Source of the DNA: Vibrio sagamiensis NBRC 104589
GTDB taxonomy: Bacteria > Pseudomonadota > Gammaproteobacteria > Enterobacterales > Vibrionaceae
Length of the DNA stretch: 64,000 nt
Direction of reading: 5' to 3'
Assembly: GCF_007990935.1 (NCBI RefSeq)
Contig: NZ_BJXJ01000016.1
Coordinates: forward strand, 32,785 to 96,784
Position numbers and translations under genes: made by a program. Positions 57,125 to 64,000 of this stretch are shown piece by piece. Position 1 is the stretch's first letter, and every line of letters starts with the position of its first letter. The notes beneath the pieces were generated by a model. The model did not search any database, was not told the DNA's origin, and saw nothing but the letters and a program-made list of their open reading frames with translations.

Positions 57125-58414
57125 TTAGATATGTTGAAGTTCAGGTTTCACGCTTTCATATAGTGCTACTCGAACACAGTTTCGTCCAGAATTCTTAGCT
57201 GCATAGAGAGCCTGATCAGAAACTCGAATAATGTCTTGAACACGTGTTAAGTGAAGCTGAGTACTATGATAAGCCCCTATACTGACCGTAATATCGATGC
57301 CTTTCCCATCATAATCAAATTTATGCTTTTCTACCGCAGAACGAAGCTTTTCAAGTATGGCTATCATTTCACCAGCTTTGACTTTGTTTAACACCAATAT
57401 AAATTCTTCTCCTCCAACTCGATAAAGATGATCATAGTCTCGCGTTATTCCCAACATGAGTGTGGCAAGCTCTTTTAACACATAGTCACCTGCTAAGTGA
57501 CCAAAGCTATCATTAACCTCTTTGAAAAAATCGATATCAATTACTGCTAGTGCAAAGGGCAAATGATTTTTTTTGCTCCATTTTATCAGCATTTCAATAT
57601 CATTTTCCAAAGTCAGCCTGTTCTTAAGTTTGGTCAGAGGATCGTGAGTGGCTACTTCTTTAAGTTTTTCGTTTGCTATTTCAAGTTTCAAAGTACGTAG
57701 CTCAATAATTTCCTCAAGACTTTCAAGGGTTTTCTCTTGGTTCCTACGGGATAGAATAATTATTTTTACCATTGGCCTAAAAATGAACAACACTTCCAAA
57801 ACTAGTGCTGCTATAGTTGCTATCCAAACAAACAACTCAAGATCTCCAATCCTCGACAAACTTTCCTCACCTTCAAATTGGTACTGCTGGACTGCTATGT
57901 GAAGATCTTTGAGGAGTTGCTCAGATTGACTATCTATCAAACTTAAGTAAAACAGCCTATCCCCACTTACTGAACTCGTTTTGAACTTTTGAGCAATATC
58001 TAGATAGTTATTTACCCGCTTATAAAGATCCATTTCACCAAAATATATTTCTCGGATTGTGCTGGATAAGTCTACTGTTTTATTGTTTGAGAGCACTCCT
58101 GAAGACAATTGTCGATTGGCTTGCCTCATGCTAAAAATATCTTTATCAATTTGAGAAAGCTTTTGTTCAGTAAGCGCCACTCCTGCTTGATAGCTCTGGT
58201 GCAAACGGTGTGCTTCCAAAGCAATATGCTGACTCAGCATACGCTGCCTACCAGAGAGGTTGACCATATAAGCAGTTGCCTCGGAACCTGATAACGCAGA
58301 ATGAAGGGCGTAAAAGGCCGAGCTCGAAAGGAGAGCAATAATGAGGACTGCCAGTAAATAACGACGTGTCGTAGAATGGTATAGCGTCTCTTCATTATTT
58401 AAGTTTATCGTCAT
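57125..58414 (-). CDS. Membrane diguanylate cyclase with PilJ-like sensor
   Basis: 429 residues. Membrane segments at about 19-40 and 191-212 enclose a periplasmic helical sensor starting with LSGRQRMLSQ (53-62), a PilJ/NarX-like type IV pili methyl-accepting motif. A short coiled linker leads to a GGDEF domain (about 255-420) with active-site GGEEF at 334-338 and an inhibitory RxxD site (RDYD, 325-328) five residues before it. Both sites are intact, so it should make cyclic di-GMP from two GTP with product inhibition. Single gene. Confidence 0.9.
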   Translation of the reverse strand: MTINLNNEETLYHSTTRRYLLAVLIIALLSSSAFYALHSALSGSEATAYMVNLSGRQRMLSQHIALEAHRLHQSYQAGVALTEQKLSQIDKDIFSMRQANRQLSSGVLSNNKTVDLSSTIREIYFGEMDLYKRVNNYLDIAQKFKTSSVSGDRLFYLSLIDSQSEQLLKDLHIAVQQYQFEGEESLSRIGDLELFVWIATIAALVLEVLFIFRPMVKIIILSRRNQEKTLESLEEIIELRTLKLEIANEKLKEVATHDPLTKLKNRLTLENDIEMLIKWSKKNHLPFALAVIDIDFFKEVNDSFGHLAGDYVLKELATLMLGITRDYDHLYRVGGEEFILVLNKVKAGEMIAILEKLRSAVEKHKFDYDGKGIDITVSIGAYHSTQLHLTRVQDIIRVSDQALYAAKNSGRNCVRVALYESVKPELQHI

Positions 58415-58754
58415 GCGTTCTTGCTACTTTAAACGGTTCTTTGTTCATAATACTAGCAGCGCCTTAGCAATGATGATTTAGTATTTTTAGGCATGACTCT
58501 TGTTAGTTCTATCGACAATACAGTGATATTATTGATTACTGCCTAAGCCAACATCGGAATAAAACGTCCGCTCAAGCCCTTTTGAATAAGGCCACCGCTC
58601 AAAATGCCTTGCCTCAAAAGTAGTCACAGAGGAAGCAATCCAAGTCATGCTTCACGCGACGCAATGAACGCTTAGTTTTCAGCTCAATCAGATATTTTTT
58701 AATAGGTCAAAGGGGGTTAGTGGATAAAAGCGATAAGAAGAAAAGGAGGACTTA
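58415..58754. other. Intergenic stretch with possible decayed coding DNA
   Basis: No intact gene. On the minus strand between about 58700 and 58540, short open stretches with protein-like composition (such as LKTKRSLRRVKHDLDCF) are broken by stops. This may be remnant coding DNA or a vibrio intergenic repeat. Confidence 0.35.
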
Positions 58755-59180
58755 CTATAACTCTTTTACCAGGCAATATGTTATGTGTCCTTCAGGGTAA
58801 TCAGGTAACTCACCAAAAACCTTATAACCACGCTTCTCATAAAAAGGTTTTGCTTGAAAGCTGAGTGTTTCAGTCCGCATATAACTAAATCCTTGTTCTT
58901 TAGCAAAGGTTTCGGCCGCATCCATTAATTGGTTACCAATTCCCTGACCTCGGATATCATCAGATAACCATAATAGCTCTAGAATACAATAGTTCCAAAA
59001 AGCACAAGCCCGAATGCCACCTAATACATTTCCATCATTATCCTTAGCAAAAGCTGCAAATTTTGTGTCTGGCTCAAATACCACATCATCAGGTATATAT
59101 TTCTGATTAAAGGATTGGATTCCTTTACTTATTGTTGCAAGATCATTCTTACTTGGAGAAGTTGTGATTTCTATTCTCAT
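58755..59180 (-). CDS. GNAT-family N-acetyltransferase
   Basis: 141 residues, single GNAT domain. The acetyl-CoA loop DDIRGQGIGNQLM (RGQGIG) and the C-terminal KPFYEKRGYKVFGEL are classic. Substrate unknown. It directly follows a decayed GNAT gene on the same strand. Confidence 0.85.
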   Translation of the reverse strand: MRIEITTSPSKNDLATISKGIQSFNQKYIPDDVVFEPDTKFAAFAKDNDGNVLGGIRACAFWNYCILELLWLSDDIRGQGIGNQLMDAAETFAKEQGFSYMRTETLSFQAKPFYEKRGYKVFGELPDYPEGHITYCLVKEL

Positions 59181-59205
59181 TGTTCATCCATATTATTGAA
59201 AGTTT

Positions 59206-59505
59206 TAGTTTTCATAATACAACGTTAACCAGTAAATTGTGAATGGTAATCACCACCTTGACCACGAGACTGACTCTGTACCATGTAACCGAAGTTGCAG
59301 ATATGACCACTGGGCCTTGTGCGTTCTGTCTTATATAGTAACTCTCTAGCACTTGGTCATCTTCTACATAAACAAATGTTTTTAATGGGGCCATACAGTA
59401 CACCATAATTCGAAAGCTTGCTCGTAGGTCATTTTAGAGTCGAATGCATATGTTTCTTGGCCTTCTATTATCTGCTTGAAATATAGCTAAAATATTTCAA
59501 AATCA
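59206..59505 (-). pseudogene. Frameshifted, truncated GNAT acetyltransferase pseudogene
   Basis: Read on the minus strand from about 59505, pieces of a GNAT protein appear in different frames: DFEIF then a stop, then LYFKQIIEGQETYAFD...SKMTYEQAFELW, then (another frame) KTFVYVEDDQVLESYYIRQNAQGP, then (third frame) SGHICNFGYMV and QSRGQGG. Together these match the N-terminal two thirds of GNAT proteins, with an internal TAG and at least two frame changes, and no C-terminal part. The middle stretch still forms a 64-codon open frame. Confidence 0.75.
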
Positions 59506-60101
59506 CCAGCTTTTATCTCTATATCACTTTACGTCTCCTTCAAATAATACTTTTTATACAAATTATATTGGATTGAGGATAACGCTCAATAACATAAATT
59601 AAGATATTCAGTCTGTATATCTGATAAAGATCACTATATCGATATTTTGTTGAAGAGTTTTATTGCAAAAAATGAAAATACTTCTGAGGTATCCAGATAA
59701 ACACCTCCTTTCATGCGTAAATTACTGATTCATTGTTTTTTTCAGCATGCCCATGTCTATACTTTTTTCTTTAATCTCTGATTTTCGGGCTTCGTAAACG
59801 TAATCAAATTGGAAGTTCTTACGACATTCGATAAATCTGAAATGAGAAAAACCAGGATTTTAAAATAAAAAAATCAGACAGATACATTAACATACATCTA
59901 CCAATTTGAGATTCGACCAAAATTTTCAACAGACCCAAATATCTTTATATTTATAAACAGCATAAGTTTTTCAATAATTGCTGATAAATAGAGACATAAG
60001 TAACAAAACTAGAATTAATAATCATCGCCTTCAATTGTTAAGCTAACGTTAATAGGTTAATAAATTAATACGTTGAAAAAACTTAGGGTTTAAAAGGATA
60101 T
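59506..60101. other. Gene-free stretch upstream of the metallophosphoesterase
   Basis: About 600 AT-rich bases with no supported gene; the promoter for the gene at 60102 should lie near its right end. Confidence 0.5.
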
Positions 60102-61766
60102 ATGTTTAATAATATAAAAAAAGCTTTTTTATTCGCTGTTCTAGGGATAGTTTCAAATAGCCTTCAAGCGAAGAATATAAACTTTTTTGCAATAGCTGAT
60201 CCACAGTTTGGTTGGTCTGACGAATCAGGAACTGCTCGTGCAGAAAATACAATGCGAGACATCGCGATATTAGCAGCTAAATGTTTGGATTGTGTGAAAG
60301 CTATTCCTATAGCTGGTGACTTAACAATGGACGGAGATGGTAGAACTACGTATGGCAACGCTCATAAAAGTATGGAGAGATACGGAATTAAAGTATTAGA
60401 TGGCCTAGGGAACCATGATTCTAAAGATTTAGCTGATGATGAAACTAGCTTTGATAGTTATGATGAGTTACATGATGGTGAAAACCTAGCCTTGCGAGGC
60501 TGGGAAATATTTGATCAGTGGAAAGCCCCTATTGATGGAGGGGATTGTTCCTTTTTTAATAAGGAGCCGAAACATTATTGCAGAAATTCGGATGCTTACT
60601 ACTACACTGTATCACTATCAAATGGTTCTGATACTGAATCTGCATATTTAATACAACTACATAATGCTATAGGAGCAGAGAATACACTTCGTTATTTAGA
60701 AAGAGTTAAGAGTAAAGTCAATGATGATTTACCTATTATTATAGTAGGCCATAGCTTTGACGGCTTAAGATCATATAATAACTATAACAGGTTCTATAAC
60801 TTAATTAAAAATCTAAATGTAGTTGCCATATTACATGGGCATTATCACTGTAAGTATGAAGGTGACCATTGTGATTATGAAGAAAATAGCCCAGGTTTTG
60901 TTATAGACTCAATAAACTATTCTCTAGAGAATAAATACGGTTCTCGAGTAGCTTTAGTCAATATGAATGCAGCGTTTCATAATATTTTTTGGAGTATATC
61001 TATAGATGATGTAAATAAGAAAATAGCCTTTAAAAGGTATAATAGAGGCTATTTATCAAGACCAGAAAATTATGATGCTCACTGGTTTGATGGCATAGTT
61101 AATCAAATTGGCGAAACAAGTGCAGAAGCTTACAATCAACCTTATAAAAATGAAAGTGCACTGATATGTGATTTTAGCGGTCAAACTAAAAAATCTTGTA
61201 TAGAGCAAATCCGTTCTGGGAACATCATTCCTTCAGAAACTTATAGAAGTAGAGCTGCAACAGATGGCTATTGGGGAGGTTGGGGAAATATATCTAAATG
61301 CTCTTATGGAGAATATGTTTTTGGCTATCGGCTGCGAAGTGAACATGAGCAAGGAGATAATGATGATACCGCATTAAATGACGTGGAATTATACTGTGCC
61401 AGCAATAATAGTAATGAGTATGCAAAAATATATAGTAAATATTCTAAATGGGGTGATTGGAGTCCAGATAGATTTTGTAATGGTGATGATAATCCAGTAA
61501 AAGGTTTTTTTATGCAAATAGAACCTGAGCAAGGTGATGGAGATGACACATCTGCAAATAACATAAAGCTCATTTGCAAGGATGAAAGTGTGATTTCTTC
61601 TGGAGTGAATACTGACTGGGGTGCTTGGACATCAAAATATATATGCCCATATAATCAAGCTGTGACTGGGATTATTACTCGTGTTGAAGACTCTAAAGGA
61701 AGTGGAGATGATACTGCATTAAATGGTATTAGGCTTATTTGCAGTGATTATAACCCTTCTTTTTAA
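60102..61766 (+). CDS. Secreted metallophosphoesterase with C-terminal VMO-I-like beta-prism
   Basis: 554 residues; AAAAGGA lies 6-12 bases upstream of the ATG. Signal peptide about 1-23 (ending LQA). Calcineurin-type phosphoesterase about 25-335: DPQ (33-35), GD (72-73), GNHD (103-106), GHS (216-218) and GHYH (246-249) are the metal-ligand motifs. From about 390 three repeats follow (391-432, 450-492, 506-547), each W-G-x-W ... G-D-D-T-x-x-N-x-I/V-x-L-x-C, the pattern of vitelline membrane outer layer protein I (VMO-I), a beta-prism fold. The beta-prism probably binds carbohydrate or a surface, targeting the enzyme. A terminator follows at 61801. Confidence 0.82.
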   Translation: MFNNIKKAFLFAVLGIVSNSLQAKNINFFAIADPQFGWSDESGTARAENTMRDIAILAAKCLDCVKAIPIAGDLTMDGDGRTTYGNAHKSMERYGIKVLDGLGNHDSKDLADDETSFDSYDELHDGENLALRGWEIFDQWKAPIDGGDCSFFNKEPKHYCRNSDAYYYTVSLSNGSDTESAYLIQLHNAIGAENTLRYLERVKSKVNDDLPIIIVGHSFDGLRSYNNYNRFYNLIKNLNVVAILHGHYHCKYEGDHCDYEENSPGFVIDSINYSLENKYGSRVALVNMNAAFHNIFWSISIDDVNKKIAFKRYNRGYLSRPENYDAHWFDGIVNQIGETSAEAYNQPYKNESALICDFSGQTKKSCIEQIRSGNIIPSETYRSRAATDGYWGGWGNISKCSYGEYVFGYRLRSEHEQGDNDDTALNDVELYCASNNSNEYAKIYSKYSKWGDWSPDRFCNGDDNPVKGFFMQIEPEQGDGDDTSANNIKLICKDESVISSGVNTDWGAWTSKYICPYNQAVTGIITRVEDSKGSGDDTALNGIRLICSDYNPSF

Positions 61767-61800
61767 TTAGTTAAATTAGTTGTGCTTTCCGAAAAATTAA

Positions 61801-61826
61801 AGGTGCTCACCTGAGCACCTCTTTTA
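61801..61826 (+). terminator. Terminator after the metallophosphoesterase
   Basis: AGGTGCTCA (61801-61809) pairs with TGAGCACCT (61812-61820), followed by CTTTTATG. Confidence 0.85.
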
Positions 61827-62108
61827 TGCGTAAATAATAAAGAAAATAAGAATAGAGCGTAAAATCTACTCACATTGGCTCTATTTAAATCGTCTTGGAG
61901 CATTTTCTAGTTAGAAAGCACCATAGATAAGAATTCCGTCTGACTGGAAGAGATCAGTTTTCATCAAAGCGAACCTTTATCAATAACGAAGCGCAGCTTT
62001 GATATGCAACACGCAAATTAAAAGCACAACTAGCGATATCTTTAGTGATTAAATTTCGTTCTAATTCAAACCACACGTTACCAAGTCAACGAAGGAGATA
62101 CACGACAT
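61827..62108. other. Upstream region of the metalloprotease gene
   Basis: No gene supported. GAAGGAG at about 62090 is the ribosome-binding site for the next gene. Confidence 0.5.
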
Positions 62109-63701
62109 ATGAAACCATTACTTTTAACCACTTTGCTTTTCTCTTTATCCAATCCTTTTTCAGTCACGGCAACAGAACCTTCATTAAAGTTTTATCGAGC
62201 CAACGAAATTATCAACACGAAAAGTATTAATATATACATTGCTTTAGTCGAGACCATTACAAAAGAAACAACACCGGATATATTTAGATTTAATGATATA
62301 CACGTAAAGAAAATCAATGAATCAACTTGGGAAATTGCCAATAACACCCCAATCCCATCAACGTTTTTTCCTGTAAAGGTTAGTCAATCACCGGGGCTTG
62401 AATTAATAGTGTCAAACCTTGAAATACCGGCCTTTAGTTCAGCTACTGTTACCTTTGACAAATTTCCAGTCGACAATCCCGAATTTGTTTACCAAGGGAA
62501 TATCTTTTTACCAAGAGTAAATCTAGGTCCTTATAACGAAGAAGATTGTAATGCTCCACAAGATCTCTCAGAAACTTGCTATAGCTATCCAGACTTAGAA
62601 CAAAAAGAGACAATCAAAAATATGATTGCGATCACGCATAAGTTAAGCAATACCAGGCAGTACTCCGAGTTAATAGAACAATTTATGATAGATCGTTGCA
62701 CAAACCAACCTTCACGTTGTAGTAACTATAATGATATTCAATTGCCCTATGGTATTAGAAACCTACTCGCTTTCGGTGGACAAGATCATAATTTAGCTTT
62801 AAAGGTTATGCGTAATCGCTACCGCTCAGAAGGAGTTGGAGCAGGAAGAAGCGTAAAACTCAACCAATATCTCACCAATACAAGAGGATGGGCAGCCAGT
62901 TGGCACTCGATACTAAATCCTGACAATGCCTATTCAGAACGATTTTACCGAACTTGGTTTCACGAGATAGCACACGCCCATGGTTTCAGTCATACCAGTG
63001 GAATGACGTATGGTTTTGCTGATTATTTTGCTAAATATATTATCCCGTTAATGACAACAGAGGAAGAGCGTAAAACAATCACGCCATATAATCCACCAGA
63101 GGTTTTATTAGATTACCGTATGGAAGCAACCACTGGGGCGCAGCAAAATAAAGTTTTTATCCATTTTCTCGGAGCTGATAGCACTCAAACTGAGGTCGAT
63201 TTTCAAGTAATCACTGCTTGTGAATGGGAAAAGGAAATCAATAATATTGGAGGAGAAATAACGTTAAAGTATGATACCGTTCCCAACTGCCCTGTTTTTA
63301 TAAGGGCATCCGAGGTTACCTCAAACGAGTTTGCAACGATAAAAATACCTCGTCATGATTTTGCTGAATCATCAAGCTATGTTATCGATAACAAAAAATT
63401 TACTATTCTTAATTCCCTACTTCTCAATGAAGAAGACAACGGTTGGGGTATTCGAAATCAATGTCACCTCCCCAACACCCACCTCGCAACACAGGAGGAG
63501 TATCAAGTACTTTGGGGTTATTTAAGTGAGGCAGACCTTCTAAATACCTTAGAGCGTCAATATTTTCTGTCATCAGATGGACCACGTTCTAGCTTTATCT
63601 GGCAACTTAATTTCTTACCAACGAAAATGGACTCTAAAAGATATAGAATAAAAAATAAACTTGGTACTAAGCATGGCCTCGTTTGTGTCAGTGAAAGATA
63701 G
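62109..63701 (+). CDS. Secreted zinc metalloprotease with HExxHxxGxxH motif
   Basis: 530 residues; GAAGGAG precedes the ATG. Signal peptide about 1-21 (ending TAT). The zinc motif HEIAHAHGFSH is at 285-295, giving ligands His285, His289 and His295 and catalytic Glu286, the metzincin arrangement; the downstream SGMTYG could be a Met-turn. The N-terminal 130 residues look beta-rich, perhaps a pro- or binding domain, and the C-terminal 200 residues are unassigned, with several cysteines. The target is unknown; it is likely an exoenzyme. A terminator follows at 63869. Confidence 0.8.
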   Translation: MKPLLLTTLLFSLSNPFSVTATEPSLKFYRANEIINTKSINIYIALVETITKETTPDIFRFNDIHVKKINESTWEIANNTPIPSTFFPVKVSQSPGLELIVSNLEIPAFSSATVTFDKFPVDNPEFVYQGNIFLPRVNLGPYNEEDCNAPQDLSETCYSYPDLEQKETIKNMIAITHKLSNTRQYSELIEQFMIDRCTNQPSRCSNYNDIQLPYGIRNLLAFGGQDHNLALKVMRNRYRSEGVGAGRSVKLNQYLTNTRGWAASWHSILNPDNAYSERFYRTWFHEIAHAHGFSHTSGMTYGFADYFAKYIIPLMTTEEERKTITPYNPPEVLLDYRMEATTGAQQNKVFIHFLGADSTQTEVDFQVITACEWEKEINNIGGEITLKYDTVPNCPVFIRASEVTSNEFATIKIPRHDFAESSSYVIDNKKFTILNSLLLNEEDNGWGIRNQCHLPNTHLATQEEYQVLWGYLSEADLLNTLERQYFLSSDGPRSSFIWQLNFLPTKMDSKRYRIKNKLGTKHGLVCVSER

Positions 63702-63868
63702 AAAGTTCTATCGTAAACATCATAATATTTGTGACAGGAGTCATTGTTCACTGCTTTAATGGCAGGTGGATTATCTATTGAAGTCTAAAAACTTTCTCAA
63801 GAACCACTGAATAAAATTTGGACATAAATTATCCCGCTCAATTTAATTTGGATAGAACCCCTATGACG

Positions 63869-63890
63869 AGAGCGGCCAAACCGCCGCTCT
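63869..63890. terminator. Terminator between convergent genes
   Basis: AGAGCGGC (63869-63876) pairs perfectly with GCCGCTCT (63883-63890). It lies between the metalloprotease gene and the minus-strand gene that ends at 63926, so it can serve both. Confidence 0.75.
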
Positions 63891-63925
63891 ATTTCAGATT
63901 TCAACTCAAAGTAAATCTAATGATT

Positions 63926-64000
63926 TTAATATAGGTGTTTAGTATAAAGCTCTAGCAATTCATGATCGCGTTTTAAGATTTCTGCTAATCGCTGTTCGAA
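63926..64000 (-). CDS. C-terminal fragment of an unidentified minus-strand gene
   Basis: From the right edge the minus strand is open for 24 codons to a TAA at 63926: FEQRLAEILKRDHELLELY and then TKHLY. The helical, charged composition and the adjacent terminator support a real gene end. Too little is visible to name it. Confidence 0.45.
   Translation of the reverse strand, partial: FEQRLAEILKRDHELLELYTKHLY

Overview
The window looks like chromosome 2 of a marine Vibrio or close relative. It is AT-rich and carries several blocks whose relatives sit on the second chromosome of Vibrio cholerae: tonB1-exbB1-exbD1-hutBCD with hutXZ, nadE, pyrC and rbsDACBKR. It also carries the choline-to-betaine operon typical of marine vibrios. 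Recurrent TATACCCAAG/CTTGGGTATA palindromes and a lone tRNA-Gly(UCC) fit this. No ribosomal RNA, CRISPR array, transposase, integron or phage module was seen.

Layout. 0-2 kb: tail of an EAL phosphodiesterase, a secreted L,D-transpeptidase-like protein, tRNA-Gly. 2.4-8.7 kb: betB-betA-choX-choW-choV on the minus strand, without betI, preceded by a 1 kb AT-rich gene desert. 9.7-16.9 kb: parvulin, hutX-hutZ divergent from tonB-exbB-exbD-hutB-hutC-hutD across overlapping Fur-like boxes (hutW is absent), then a TetR regulator. 17-29.5 kb: small conserved proteins, a patatin, an acyltransferase, an NMNAT-like protein, nadE, a MOSC/ferredoxin-reductase fusion, pyrC, a DUF808 membrane protein and an M14 carboxypeptidase. 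29.5-40.4 kb is accessory: a leucine-rich-repeat protein with a small membrane partner, flanked by a 110-bp duplication of the carboxypeptidase gene end, then a three-gene operon (MIX-like protein, membrane-anchored propeller-like protein, 1583-residue protein with an OmpA domain) that looks like an effector-type system, then a secreted unknown. 40.7-46.8 kb: the complete ribose operon with two perfect LacI-type operators upstream.

47-64 kb is again variable: a pore-forming toxin close to V. cholerae cytolysin but with a different C-terminal domain; several small unknown proteins; an arginase, a diaminopropionate ammonia-lyase-like enzyme and an Lrp regulator; a membrane diguanylate cyclase; a GNAT gene beside a decayed GNAT pseudogene; a secreted metallophosphoesterase fused to a VMO-I-like beta-prism; a secreted HExxHxxGxxH metalloprotease; and the end of a minus-strand gene cut by the window edge.

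Together the conserved part covers osmoprotection, haem-iron capture, NAD and pyrimidine synthesis and ribose use. The accessory part is rich in secreted or envelope-targeted proteins (toxin, protease, phosphoesterase, effector-like giants) and suggests host or competitor interaction. All functional calls rest on reading motifs and recalled family features; no database search was run.
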